A DNA stretch of 53,223 nt from Akkermansia muciniphila. GTDB lineage: Bacteria > Verrucomicrobiota > Verrucomicrobiia > Verrucomicrobiales > Akkermansiaceae. The translations under genes and the position numbers were made by a program. Under the pieces are notes generated by a model. The model was not told the DNA's origin. It did no database searches and saw only the letters and a program-made list of their open reading frames with translations. Location of the stretch: contig CAMCCX010000006.1 of the NCBI GenBank assembly GCA_945873305.1, positions 1 to 53,223 on the forward strand, written 5' to 3'. The stretch's first letter is position 1, and the number at the start of each line of letters is the position of its first letter. Shown here piece after piece: positions 16,766-26,333 of this stretch.

Positions 16766-16963
16766 TCATGACTCGATCTGGATGTCATCACCGGCCATCG
16801 GGTTTCGGATGGCGGCGCGGATTGGGTCCTGATAAGGCTCCAACGATTGGAGACGGGTGAAGGGCAATTCGAAGATCGCGATTTGTCTGTTTCGATCCGC
16901 TGCTGACAACGCGGATTCTTGTCGCCGGTGAGGAAAACATGGAGGCGGCCATTCGATCCGGCT
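16766..16963 (-). pseudogene. frameshifted C-terminal fragment of a PIN-like (DUF5615-type) protein, copy 2
   Basis: The minus strand reads NGRLHVFLTGDKNPRCQQRI and ET, then a +1 frame change restores RQIAIFELPFTRLQSLEPYQ followed by DPIRAAIRNPMAGDDIQIES and a stop at 16766. Together this is a convincing C-terminal half of the same family as copy 1, with an internal frameshift and no N-terminus. Bases 16867-16958 are the segment shared with copy 1. The rest of 16757-17087 holds no other recognisable gene. Confidence 0.55.
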
Positions 16964-17087
16964 GATCCGTTCGGCGTTTCACTCCACGCTCGACGCGCCC
17001 TTTTGTTTCGTCGAGTTTCGCCCAATTCAAAGCCCTGCTCGAAACCAATCGCGCCACGATCCAACAATTCCCAGACTAAAACCCACC

Positions 17088-19163
17088 ATGCCCCGCCTCG
17101 CCCGCATTTTCCTCTGGATCGCCGTCTCCCTTCTCGGAGCCACCGCCGTCGCCATCGCCGCCTTCCAGCGGAACGAACCCGTCAACGCGCTTTGGTTGGT
17201 CGTCGCCGGGGTCTGCACGTTCGCCGTCGCCTATCGGTTTTACTCGGCATGGCTGGTCGCCAAGGTGCTCACCATCGACGACCTCCGCGCCCCCGCCGCC
17301 GTCACGTGCAGCGATGGGAAAGACTTCGTTCCCACGCCCAAGTGGGTCGTCTTCGGCCACCACTTCGCCGCCATCGCCGGACCCGGCCCGCTGGTCGGTC
17401 CGGTGCTCGCCGCGCAATTCGGCTATCTTCCCGGCACGCTCTGGATCCTCGTCGGAGCCACCCTCGGCGGCGGCGTGCACGATGCCGTCATCCTCTTCGC
17501 CTCGATGCGCCGCAACGGGAAATCACTCGGCCAAATGCTCAAGGAGGAGCTCAACCCCGTGATCGGCCTCATCGCCATGATCAGCTTGTTAGCGATCATG
17601 ACCATCCTGCTCGCGGTGCTTGGATTGGTCGTCGTGAAGGCCCTTGCGGAAAGCCCGTGGGGGCTGTTCACCATCGCCGCCACCATCCCTCTGGCCTTCG
17701 TGATGGGCGTCATGATCAAGAGCGGAAAGGTCAGCGTCACCGCCGCCTCCGTCTTCGGCGTCGTCGGATTATTCGCCGCGGTCGTCGGCGGGAAATACCT
17801 GTCACCCGCCTGGACCGCCGCGCTCACTCTCAGCTCCACCCAGCTCGCGTGGGCGATCATGATTTACGGCTTCGCCGCCAGCGTCCTGCCCGTCTGGATG
17901 CTGCTCGCCCCGCGCGATTACCTCAGCACTTTCATGAAACTCGGCACTGTCGCCGTGCTGGGGGTTTTCATCGTCATTCTCGCCCCGCCGCTGCACATGC
18001 CCGCCATCACGCCGTTTGTCAGCGGCGGCGGTTTCGTCGTGCCCGGGCCGGTGTTTCCCTTCGTCTGCATCACCATCGCCTGCGGGGCCGTTAGCGGATT
18101 CCACTCGCTCATCGCCTCCGGCACCACCCCCAAGCTGCTCGCCCGCGAGAAGGACATCCGCCTCATCGGCTACGGCTCGATGGTGGTGGAAATGTTGGTC
18201 GCGCTGATGGCCATCATCGCCGCCTGCGCGCTCCAGCCCGGCGAGTATTTCGCCATCAACTCGCCGATCGACCCCAACGACGCCGCCGCCGTCACCGCGC
18301 AGATCGCGAAGATCAATTCCTACGGCCCGGAATACGCCGTCACCGAGGCCCACATGCAACAGCTCGCCAGCGACCTCGGCGAGCCGCACATGATCGGCAA
18401 AGTCGGCGGCGCGCCCACCTTCGCCGTCGGCATGGCGCAGATGTTCGCCAAGGTCATCCCGGGCAATACCGCGCTCTCGCTGTGGTATCACTTCGCCATC
18501 ATGTTCGAGGCGTTGTTCATCCTCACCACGCTCGACGCCGGCACCCGCGTGGGCCGCTTCATCCTCCAGGATTTGTTGGGAAACATTTCCCCCCGGCTCG
18601 GCAGGACCGACTCGTGGTTGGGCAACATCCTCGCCACCGGCCTGCTCGTCGGCGCCTGGGGCTTCTTTCTCTATCAAGGCGCGCTCGACCCCGCAGGCAT
18701 CGCCAAATCCCTGTGGCCCATCTTCGGCATTTCCAACCAGCTGCTCGCCGTCATCGCCTTCTGCCTCGGCACCGTGGTCCTCATCAAGATGGGCAAGGCC
18801 CGCTACTGCTGGGTCACCGCCGTGCCGATGCTCTTCCTCACCGCCGTCACCTTCACCGCCGGCTATCTGAAACTTTTCTCCGCCAACGCCGCCGGTTTCC
18901 TCCCCGCCATCCGCACCCTGGAAACCCAAATCGCCGCCGGCCTAACCGGCAAGGCGCTCAAAGCCGCCGAGACCTCGCTCTTCAACGCCCGCATCGACGT
19001 GGTCATCACCATCACCTTCCTGTTCTTCGTCGCCATCATCGTCCTCGGCACCGCCCGCGAGTGCTGGCTGCTGCTCACCAAGCGCAAGGCCATCGTTCTC
19101 CATGAGAGCGAATACGTCCGGCACTCCGGTGACAGCGAGGTGCTGCCTACCAACATCCTGTGA
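17088..19163 (+). CDS. cstA: CstA-family peptide/pyruvate transporter
   Basis: This 691-residue integral membrane protein belongs to the carbon starvation CstA family, which imports peptides or pyruvate. Diagnostic blocks are FGHHFAAIAGPGPLVGPVLA near residue 90 and AVSGFHSLIASGTTPKLL near residue 340. There are about 16 hydrophobic segments. The length is typical of the family (about 690-720). It stands alone on the plus strand and converges on the dehydrogenase gene downstream, with a palindrome between them. Substrate cannot be decided from the sequence. Start MPRLARIFLWIAV is plausible, with a hydrophobic first segment. Confidence 0.95.
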   Translation: MPRLARIFLWIAVSLLGATAVAIAAFQRNEPVNALWLVVAGVCTFAVAYRFYSAWLVAKVLTIDDLRAPAAVTCSDGKDFVPTPKWVVFGHHFAAIAGPGPLVGPVLAAQFGYLPGTLWILVGATLGGGVHDAVILFASMRRNGKSLGQMLKEELNPVIGLIAMISLLAIMTILLAVLGLVVVKALAESPWGLFTIAATIPLAFVMGVMIKSGKVSVTAASVFGVVGLFAAVVGGKYLSPAWTAALTLSSTQLAWAIMIYGFAASVLPVWMLLAPRDYLSTFMKLGTVAVLGVFIVILAPPLHMPAITPFVSGGGFVVPGPVFPFVCITIACGAVSGFHSLIASGTTPKLLAREKDIRLIGYGSMVVEMLVALMAIIAACALQPGEYFAINSPIDPNDAAAVTAQIAKINSYGPEYAVTEAHMQQLASDLGEPHMIGKVGGAPTFAVGMAQMFAKVIPGNTALSLWYHFAIMFEALFILTTLDAGTRVGRFILQDLLGNISPRLGRTDSWLGNILATGLLVGAWGFFLYQGALDPAGIAKSLWPIFGISNQLLAVIAFCLGTVVLIKMGKARYCWVTAVPMLFLTAVTFTAGYLKLFSANAAGFLPAIRTLETQIAAGLTGKALKAAETSLFNARIDVVITITFLFFVAIIVLGTARECWLLLTKRKAIVLHESEYVRHSGDSEVLPTNIL

Positions 19164-19208
19164 CCGCCAGCAACCAAACCGTTTGCCAAAAACGGGTGCC
19201 GGCCTGAC

Positions 19209-19279
19209 GACGGTCCGGAGTTCAAACTTCAGTTTGCTCTTCGCGCAAGAGCACGCTAAAGCGCGAACTCCGGACCGTC
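19209..19279. repeat. 71-bp palindromic element with 15-bp inverted ends
   Basis: GACGGTCCGGAGTTC (19209-19223) is perfectly inverted as GAACTCCGGACCGTC (19265-19279). Inside, GCTCTT-CGCGC-AAGAGC (19236-19252) forms a second hairpin. The element lies between two convergent genes, cstA and the dehydrogenase. It could act as a bidirectional transcription block, but it lacks T-runs and looks more like a non-autonomous mobile repeat. Confidence 0.75.
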
Positions 19280-19298
19280 TCGTGGTGAGGCACCCGCT

Positions 19299-22200
19299 TC
19301 ATTTTGCCTTCAGGCTGGCGAGGTATTCGATCAAGTCCCGGAGCTGGAACGGGGTGAGTTGGCTGAGCAAGCCGGCGGGCATGCCGGAGACCGGTTCGCT
19401 GCGGGATTTGATCTGCGCGGGCGGGATGGTTAGAATCTTTCCGGTGGCATCCTTGAGAACCAGCTCGGTGGCGGATTCCTTCTGGATGGTTCCCGCGACT
19501 TGGCCGCCGTCGGTTTTGGTCACGGCGATCAACGCGAATCCCCTGGCGATCCTGGCCGCGGGCGTCACCAGCGATTCCAACAGATAGGTGCGGTCCGATA
19601 ACAACTTGGCCCCGGTTGCCGCGTTTCCGCCGAAGCGGGAAACCAACAATGGCGCGACCGGATCGTCTTTTGGCAAACTCGTTTCGTAGTCCTTCACGAG
19701 CTTGACGAGCCGCGCGTCGGTCGATGCGCGGGCGGCTTCCAGAACATCCAACTCCAGCTCCCCGGCGACGCGCCCCGCCACGAGTGCCTTCATCCGATCG
19801 ATTAGAACGGCTTCCGCTTCCGGCGTGTGGATCCGGCCCAGTGCCGCGAGGGCGTTTTGTTGGTCGGCCTGGGAACCGTCCTTCAGGGAATCGGCGAGGG
19901 CCGTGACGGATTGACCGCCTTGATCGGTTGCAAGGAGCGCCCGTTTGACCTCGGGGTTCTTGTCTGCGCGGAGTCTTTGGGTGAAATCGGCGGGCAGCGG
20001 CACCGCCATCGCGGCCAAGGCTTGCAAGGCGGCGACCCTGGGTCCGGCCGGGAGCGCGGTATTTCCGGCCATCCGCATGAGCGATGGGCCCGTTTCCACG
20101 AGTCCAAGCGCGGCGGTGGCCTTGGCCAGCGCGGCCTGTACGACCGGACTGGAGTTGGTTAGTAGACCGTCAATCGATACGGTTAAAGCGGCGGTTGCCG
20201 CGCTGCCATCGCGTGCTGGCAGCGGGCGGAAATTCCCAATGATGCGGTCCCGGGCGGGAGGCCGCGCCCATTCGCCGAGCACTGTCGCCGCGTCGGTGAG
20301 CGACCGTTCGTCTGCCTTGTGCTCTTGAAGCAGGCGGATCAAGGCGTTTGCCCCGGAAGCACCGCCGAGGCGGTAGTTGGCGTTCACCACGCGCTGCCAG
20401 AAGATTGGGGCGAGCGCGGCGGATAGATTCGAATGATCGACCGTCACCTGCGCGGCGAGGGCGGACATCGCCGCGTCGATGGGCGCGTCGTGAATCGCCC
20501 GTGCCGCTTCGACCACCAGCAACGGATCGGGGTCTTGCAGGAAACCCGCGACTTCGGGCATCGCGCGCAGCCGCATGGCTAGCAACACGCCGAGGCGGAC
20601 GCTGCGGTTCGGGTCGGCGGCGAGTTTGGAGAGCTCCGCAGGGTCCTTGATGCCGCTCAAGGCCATCGCGCAGGCGTGGCGGAGATAGGCGTCCTGGTCG
20701 GCATTGGCGGCGAGCAATTTCAGAATTCCGGGCACGGCCTTGAGACCTCCCAGGCGCCCCAATCCGTTAGCCGCAAAAAACCGCACCCGCGGCGATGAGT
20801 CCGCAAGCGCCGCGATGAGGGAGGATTCCGCCCCGGCGAAGCGGACCTTGCCCAAAGTCTTTGCCGCCTGCGCGCGGATCTCGGGATCGGACGATTTCAG
20901 CAGCGGCAGCAAGCGCGCGGCCTGGGATGAATCGTTGCGGCTCCACTGGCCGACGCACCAGATGGCATGGATGGCGGCGAGTTGCGATTTCGTCTGTTGC
21001 AGCACTTGGTTCACGGCGTCCGAAACTCCTTCGGCCGCCGGGCCCCGGGCGGCGAGTTCGAACTGCGCCCGCTGGCGGATCCGCATGTCGCCGTGGAATA
21101 GAAGCGCTGTTAACCCTTTGGTTTTGCGGGACGCCATGCCCTCGGCGAGCAGCCGCTGGACCTCCTTGACGGCGGGCCTGGCAAGCGCCTGCGGATTGGC
21201 GGCCCGATAGACGCGCCCCTTTCCGTTGCGTGCATATCCATCAGGGAAATCGCAGAGATAGAGCTGGCCGTCCGGCGCGAAGGTGATGTCGGTGAAGGTG
21301 CATTTTTCGAGGAATGGCCGGGCGTTTTCCATGCGGAAGGTCGCTCCGTCCTGTTTCACGGACCAGGTGTAGATCGCGGAATTCGCGGCGGTGGCCCGGA
21401 AGTGGGTGAGGAAAAAGTGGTCGTCGTATTCGGCGGTCAGGCCGGTGACGCCGGGGTTGTAGGCGAGGCCGGCCGGGCCGTCGCCGCAGTTGCCGACGTG
21501 GGGCAGATAGGCGGCCGGGCGGATGCTCGGATCGGAGGATTTTGCGGGAGGCTTTCCTTTGCCGCGTTTCGGCTGACGCGTTTCGCCATAGTAGTCGCTT
21601 TGGCGGTAAGCGTGATTGACGAAAATGTCCTCGTTCAACCACGGGTCGCGGTCATTTCCCATCTGCGGCCATTGGTAGCCGATGCGCCAGCCGCTGTCGC
21701 CGCCATCGACAACATAAATGACCCGCTCCTCGTCGCCCTTGTCGGCGTCGTTGTCGCCGGTGAAGAGATTCCCGTATTTGTCGAACGCCAGATCGTGGGG
21801 ATTTCTCATGCCGCGGTGCACCAGCTCGAAGCCGCCGCCGTCCGGCCAACAACGATAGACGCCGCCCTCATGGGTCTTCACATGCAGGCCGCGGTCGCCG
21901 ATCGAGGTGTAGAGCATGCCGTCGGGTCCCATGACCGGGCCGTGGAAATCATGGCCAGTGTAGTTGTAGTGCACGCCGAAGCCTTCGAGCACGGCGGTGC
22001 GGCCGGTGCTGCGGCCATCGGCATCCGGCTTGTCGAGCCGCCACAAGTTAGGAATGTTTGCGAAATAGACCTGGTCGCCCCAGGCGAGGATCCCGCCCGT
22101 CGCGCCATCGACGATGGAATTGAAACCCTCGGCAAACAGGCTGCTGCGGTCCGCCTTGCCATCGTGGTCGCGGTCTTCCAGCAGCCGGACGGCTTCGGTC

Positions 22201-22595
22201 TCGATGCCGAAGTCCTTCGTCTTGTCGCCGTGGACCTTGAAATTCAGCGCGAGCCGGTCCTCGACGGTGCGGCAGGCGAGGTCCGCCTCCATGACTTCCC
22301 TGGGTTTGCCCCGGGAGTCCCACACGCTGGTTTTGTAGCGGTGGGTTTCCCCGACGTAGAGTTTCCCCTGATCATCGAAACTCAGGCAAACCGGGTTTCC
22401 GAGCATCGGCTCCTCGGCGAACAAACTCACCTTGATCCCGACGGCGGGTTTGATGAGTTGGAGCGAAGCGGCACCACCGTTGGTGAAGGGTGCCGGCGTC
22501 GGATGGGGGTCCATTTTCGCCATCGGCGCGCCGAAGGAGGCGTGGGCGACGAGGAGCGAGAGGACGGGCAAGGCTTGGAAGCGGTTTGAACTCAT
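19299..22595 (-). CDS. PVC-type membrane-bound dehydrogenase-like protein, HEAT repeats, no haem motif
   Basis: This protein of about 1098 residues has a signal peptide (LPVLSLLVAHASFGA). An N-terminal propeller-like domain follows, of the 'Piru_Ver' putative membrane-bound dehydrogenase family, with KVSLFAEEPMLGNPVCLSFD, GLYVGETH-like KLYVGETHRY, and GMRNPHDLAFDKYGNLFTGDN. The middle, about residues 500-950, is a run of HEAT-like helical repeats. The C-terminus keeps the end of the PVC haem-binding domain (RTYLLESLVTPAARIARGF, then LRDLIEYLASLK), but the cytochrome core with CxxCH is missing between GAKLLSD and RTYLLESL. An ATG at 22595 was chosen over a TTG at 22604. Presumably exported, it may have lost electron transfer and kept a binding role. 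Confidence 0.85.
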   Translation of the reverse strand: MSSNRFQALPVLSLLVAHASFGAPMAKMDPHPTPAPFTNGGAASLQLIKPAVGIKVSLFAEEPMLGNPVCLSFDDQGKLYVGETHRYKTSVWDSRGKPREVMEADLACRTVEDRLALNFKVHGDKTKDFGIETEAVRLLEDRDHDGKADRSSLFAEGFNSIVDGATGGILAWGDQVYFANIPNLWRLDKPDADGRSTGRTAVLEGFGVHYNYTGHDFHGPVMGPDGMLYTSIGDRGLHVKTHEGGVYRCWPDGGGFELVHRGMRNPHDLAFDKYGNLFTGDNDADKGDEERVIYVVDGGDSGWRIGYQWPQMGNDRDPWLNEDIFVNHAYRQSDYYGETRQPKRGKGKPPAKSSDPSIRPAAYLPHVGNCGDGPAGLAYNPGVTGLTAEYDDHFFLTHFRATAANSAIYTWSVKQDGATFRMENARPFLEKCTFTDITFAPDGQLYLCDFPDGYARNGKGRVYRAANPQALARPAVKEVQRLLAEGMASRKTKGLTALLFHGDMRIRQRAQFELAARGPAAEGVSDAVNQVLQQTKSQLAAIHAIWCVGQWSRNDSSQAARLLPLLKSSDPEIRAQAAKTLGKVRFAGAESSLIAALADSSPRVRFFAANGLGRLGGLKAVPGILKLLAANADQDAYLRHACAMALSGIKDPAELSKLAADPNRSVRLGVLLAMRLRAMPEVAGFLQDPDPLLVVEAARAIHDAPIDAAMSALAAQVTVDHSNLSAALAPIFWQRVVNANYRLGGASGANALIRLLQEHKADERSLTDAATVLGEWARPPARDRIIGNFRPLPARDGSAATAALTVSIDGLLTNSSPVVQAALAKATAALGLVETGPSLMRMAGNTALPAGPRVAALQALAAMAVPLPADFTQRLRADKNPEVKRALLATDQGGQSVTALADSLKDGSQADQQNALAALGRIHTPEAEAVLIDRMKALVAGRVAGELELDVLEAARASTDARLVKLVKDYETSLPKDDPVAPLLVSRFGGNAATGAKLLSDRTYLLESLVTPAARIARGFALIAVTKTDGGQVAGTIQKESATELVLKDATGKILTIPPAQIKSRSEPVSGMPAGLLSQLTPFQLRDLIEYLASLKAK

Positions 22596-22650
22596 CGATG
22601 GCAAAACTGGCTTTTACGGCGTGAAGTCCCGGATCTTTCCTGATTGCGGC

Positions 22651-22980
22651 TCAAACCGCCTCACGGATCTCCGGCCGACGGCGGGCTCGTGGGCTGCCCC
22701 GGCAACTCCCCCTCTTGCCATACACCCCCTCGGCCGTAGAAACCTGCTGAAAATTCCCGCCATTTTCGATGCGGCACCCCTCCGCACGGCCGCCGTGCGC
22801 GGGCATCCGGCTCCGGCACCCCTCCGCGCGGCCGCCGCGCGCGGGCTTGAGTTTGCCGAAAAGGGTGTTGGCCTCGTGGCCGTGCTTTTTCAGTTCCTTG
22901 GAGGAGAAGAGCCCGCCGTCCGGGATGCCCGCGCCGAGCGAGGCGTGAAGGCTGGTGAGGTAGGTTTCAACCGGACGCAC
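22651..22980 (-). CDS. hypothetical small ORF ending in GC-rich repeats
   Basis: The first 50 codons (RPVETYLTSLHASLGAGIPD, then GGLFSSKELKKHGHEANTLF) have the codon use of a real gene. The rest reads through the GC-rich repeats as GGRAEGCR-type peptide. The only start is a GTG at 22980. The same frame is open upstream to the stop codon of the DUF2442-like gene at 23047. I do not recognise the family. It may be a gene fragment whose end was replaced by repeat sequence. Confidence 0.35.
   Translation of the reverse strand: MRPVETYLTSLHASLGAGIPDGGLFSSKELKKHGHEANTLFGKLKPARGGRAEGCRSRMPAHGGRAEGCRIENGGNFQQVSTAEGVYGKRGSCRGSPRARRRPEIREAV
22771..22846. repeat. GC-rich palindromic doublet
   Basis: Two copies of a 34-base unit occur at 22771-22804 and 22813-22846. 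Each begins CGGCACCCCTCCGC and contains a self-complementary core (CGCACGGCCGCCGTGCG and CGCGCGGCCGCCGCGCG). The second core is the first with a few A/T to G/C changes. This is the form of a REP-type tandem palindrome. Confidence 0.7.
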
Positions 22981-23046
22981 GGGAGCATGGCTAACGAGGA
23001 TGAAGGCTGAGTGGCAGTCTTTTTTTCGAGGAATGTCTCTCGCAAT

Positions 23047-23271
<225 letters not shown>

Positions 23272-23275
<4 letters not shown>

Positions 23276-24057
23276 TGCGGCAGGTGGTCGCCGCAATATT
23301 CCTCGCCGTCGTGGCCGATACGGAACTCGTCGTGCGGGTGGGAAACGTCGGTTTTCTGGCAGAGGGCGCAGGTGTGGAAGGCGGCGGAGGCGGGGGTTTT
23401 CGCGGCGTTGAAGCGCTTTTTCCGCTGGCCGGACTCGATCGCCCGCGCGGTGCCGCGCAGCGCGGGGATGCCGGCCCAGATGAAATAGTTGGCGAAGGCC
23501 ACCAGATAGAACGGCAGCAGGACCGGCTGGCCCGCGGCGTCGAGAAGAATCCCGGCGGCCATCAAGATCCCGAGGAACCGCACCTGCACGGGGAGCACGA
23601 ATAACAGCAGGATTTCCACCTTCGGGAAAAGCGTGGCGAAGGCGAGGAAGGCCGCGCCGAAGAGCACCACCCCGCTCGACGGGATGTCGATGGGATAGAC
23701 GAAATTCGCCAGCAGCACGAGGCCGATGCCGGTGTAATAAAACAACGATGTCTTGAAGCAGCCCCAGGCGTTTTCGAGGCCGTCGCTGACCATGAAGACG
23801 AAGCTCACCGCGCACAGCAGAAACAACAGGCTGACGGGATTGAAGGTGCCGAATTGCGAACCCGCGAAAAACATCGTCGCCACCCGCCAGACTTCGCCGG
23901 AGAAAATCTTCGCCCGGTCGAACTCGAAAAGCGGCCCGATGTCCGGCCGCAGGATTTGCAAAACGTAAACGAGAACGTGGAACAACGCGTAGTAGCGCAG
24001 AAATCCGGGAAATGCCAGCCAGCCGCAGCGGCGCTCCAATCGATCGAAAAAAGTCAT
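23272..24057 (-). CDS. rhomboid-like membrane protein with C-terminal zinc-binding-type tail
   Basis: This 261-residue protein has about six hydrophobic segments. One segment, DIPSSGVVLFGAAFLAFATL followed by FPKVEILLLFVLPV, resembles the rhomboid GxSGxxFG region, with PSSG in place of GxSG. The usual catalytic His in the last helix (normally in an AHxxG context) is not seen; the corresponding stretch reads AFANYFIWAGIPAL. The C-terminal 30 residues contain CALC and, further on, YCGDHL, plausible zinc ligands. Start at 24057 (MTFFDRLERRCGW) is chosen; MFPAV 15 bases upstream is possible. It may be an inactive rhomboid. It diverges from gcvT and overlaps the small DUF2442 gene. Confidence 0.65.
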
Positions 24058-24124
24058 GACGGCGGGGAACATCGCGGCTTCGCGCCGATTGACAAGCGCA
24101 GGTCGCGCTTTCAGTCTCCGCGGC

Positions 24125-25198
24125 GTGATTTCCGAAATCAAAAGCTCGCCGCTCGAAGCCGCCCACGTGGCGCTCGGTGCCAAACTCGTCCCCTTCGCCG
24201 GCTGGAACATGCCGGTGCAATACACCTCGATCATCGACGAGCACACGGCTGTCCGCACCGCCTGCGGGATTTTCGACATTTCCCACATGGGACAATTCAT
24301 CGTCAGCGGACCGACGGCGGCGGCATGGTTGAACGGATTGCTGACGAACGACATCGCCAAGCTCGGCATCGGCGAGGGGCAATACACGTTGATGCTCAAT
24401 GAAGTCGGCGGCGTGATCGACGATTTGATCGCCTATCGGTCCGGCGCAACGGAGTTTTTCCTGGTGGTGAACGCGTCGATGATCGACGAGGACTTCGCCT
24501 GGATGGCGGCGCGGCAGGACGCGAACGTGACGCTGCGCAACGAGAGCGATCTGTGGGCCGGGATGGCGGTGCAAGGGCCGACCGCCGTGGACATTTTCGC
24601 CAAGGTTTTCCCGGCTGAAACGCTGCCGCCGCGCAATGGAATCATGACCACCGCCACGGGCGCGGTGGTTTGCCGGACTGGCTACACCGGCGAGGACGGC
24701 TTCGAATTCTTCAGCCCGGCCGCCGAGGGCGTCGCTTGGTGGGACAAGTTTCTCGCCGCCGGAGCGAAACCCTGCGGCCTCGGCGCGCGGGATTCGCTGC
24801 GCCTGGAAATGAGCTATCCGCTCAACGGCAACGATTTATCTCCCGAGCGCACGCCGATCGAGGCGGGGCTCGGGTTTTTCTGCGCGCTGGAAAAAGGCGC
24901 CTTCGTCGGCCGCGACACGCTGGTCCGCCAGAAGGCAACCGGCCCGGCGGTGAAGCTGACGGCGCTGCGCTATCTGGACAAAGGCCCGCCGCCGCGCGCG
25001 CATTATCCGGTCGTTTCCGCCGACGGCGCGGTGCTCGGAGAACTCGCGAGCGGCGTGCTTTCGCCCTCGCTGATGACCGGCATCGGGATGGCGTATCTGC
25101 CGGCGGAGTTCTCGGAAATCGGGACTCCGCTACAAATCGAAGTCCGCGGGCGGCTGTTCCCGGCGGAGGTCGTGAAGAAGCCTTTTTATAAGAAATAG
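24125..25198 (+). CDS. gcvT: aminomethyltransferase (glycine cleavage T protein)
   Basis: This enzyme of about 357 residues transfers the methylene group from the lipoyl arm of H protein to tetrahydrofolate. [20 protein letters not shown] followed by NMPVQY at the start, [15 protein letters not shown] and the later [13 protein letters not shown] are diagnostic. A GTG start at 24125 ([10 protein letters not shown]) gives the family N-terminus. An ATG at 24056 would add 23 unlikely residues and overlap the divergent rhomboid-like start. gcvH follows 62 bases downstream. gcvP is not in the window. Confidence 0.96.
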   Translation: MISEIKSSPLEAAHVALGAKLVPFAGWNMPVQYTSIIDEHTAVRTACGIFDISHMGQFIVSGPTAAAWLNGLLTNDIAKLGIGEGQYTLMLNEVGGVIDDLIAYRSGATEFFLVVNASMIDEDFAWMAARQDANVTLRNESDLWAGMAVQGPTAVDIFAKVFPAETLPPRNGIMTTATGAVVCRTGYTGEDGFEFFSPAAEGVAWWDKFLAAGAKPCGLGARDSLRLEMSYPLNGNDLSPERTPIEAGLGFFCALEKGAFVGRDTLVRQKATGPAVKLTALRYLDKGPPPRAHYPVVSADGAVLGELASGVLSPSLMTGIGMAYLPAEFSEIGTPLQIEVRGRLFPAEVVKKPFYKK

Positions 25199-25260
25199 GT
25201 CTTATCGGGACCTATGAGACCTATCATTTTCAAACTATCAACCATCCACTGACTTACCTT

Positions 25261-25638
25261 ATGCACAACCCCGCCGACCTCCGCTACGCCACCTCCCACG
25301 AATGGATCCGCCTTGAGGGCGACATCGCCACCGTGGGCATTTCCGACCACGCCCAGGAAGAACTCACCGACGTCGTTTTCGTCGAGCTGCCCGCCGTGGG
25401 CCGCGCGGTGGACGCGGGTGATCCGACCGCCGTCGTGGAATCGGTGAAAGCCGCCAGCGACATTTACGCGCCCGTCAGCGGCGAGGTCGTGGAGGTGAAT
25501 CCCGAGGTCGAGGCCGATCCTTCGCTCGTCAACACCGATCCCTACGGCAAGGGCTGGATCTTCAAGCTCAAGGTGAAAGACACGGAGCACGTCTCCAAGC
25601 TGATGGACGCCGCGGCCTACGCCTCACAAATCAGCTAG
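25261..25638 (+). CDS. gcvH: glycine cleavage system H protein
   Basis: This 125-residue protein carries the lipoyl cofactor of the glycine cleavage system. The lipoylation site is in [19 protein letters not shown], with the modified Lys after Val, and [19 protein letters not shown] is the family N-terminus. The ATG follows gcvT by 62 bases, so both are likely co-transcribed. Its stop overlaps the end of the convergent pgsA gene by eight bases. Confidence 0.97.
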   Translation: MHNPADLRYATSHEWIRLEGDIATVGISDHAQEELTDVVFVELPAVGRAVDAGDPTAVVESVKAASDIYAPVSGEVVEVNPEVEADPSLVNTDPYGKGWIFKLKVKDTEHVSKLMDAAAYASQIS

Positions 25639-26230
25639 ATTTGGTTTTCAGCAACTCGCGCCCGCTCCAGACGTAGTTCCAGCCGGAAATCACCGTCAGC
25701 GCGACCGCCGCCCACAGGAAGACCGGCTGCACCCAGCCGCCTTCCCATGACGGGCGGGCGAGGTGTTTCAAAGGCTCGACCACGGGGAAAAACTGCTTGG
25801 CTTTTTCGCCGGTGAGCCAGATCAGGCCGGTGATCAGATAGGCGAGCTGGAAGGTGGTTTTCCATTTCCCCAGACCGTCGGCGGCCAACACTTGACCCGC
25901 CTCGATGGCGATTTGCCGCAGGCCCGTCACCAGAAACTCGCGGCCGATGATCAGCGCCGTCACCCACACCGGGCAGAGGCCTTTTGCCGTGAAAAACACA
26001 AACGCCGCGCTCACCAGGATCTTGTCCGCCAGCGGGTCCATCAGTTTTCCCAACGGCGTCACCAGCCCCATTTTCCGCGCCAGGTAGCCGTCCACGAAAT
26101 CGCTCACCGCCGCCACGATGAAAAGCACCAGGCCGGTGCCGTAACCGGTCAGAGAGCTTTGCGACACAGCCACCACGAAGGCGGCGGTCATTACAAGCCG
26201 CGAAAACGTGATCGCATTCGGTAAGTTCAC
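25631..26230 (-). CDS. pgsA: CDP-diacylglycerol-glycerol-3-phosphate 3-phosphatidyltransferase
   Basis: This protein of about 199 residues makes phosphatidylglycerol phosphate. The CDP-alcohol phosphotransferase motif is complete: [20 protein letters not shown] followed by MDPLADK. About five membrane segments are visible. A GTG start at 26230 gives [11 protein letters not shown], the typical PgsA N-terminus; a TTG at 26281 would add 17 residues. It converges on gcvH, overlapping by eight bases, and diverges from gnd. Confidence 0.93.
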   Translation of the reverse strand: MNLPNAITFSRLVMTAAFVVAVSQSSLTGYGTGLVLFIVAAVSDFVDGYLARKMGLVTPLGKLMDPLADKILVSAAFVFFTAKGLCPVWVTALIIGREFLVTGLRQIAIEAGQVLAADGLGKWKTTFQLAYLITGLIWLTGEKAKQFFPVVEPLKHLARPSWEGGWVQPVFLWAAVALTVISGWNYVWSGRELLKTKSS

Positions 26231-26333
26231 GCGCGCAATGTGTGAAATGAATAGCTGGATGGCAACAAGGGGTTGCACCAAACCACCAATCTCCCTACAT
26301 CCTCGTCCGCCTGTTTCAACGGCGTCTTATTTT

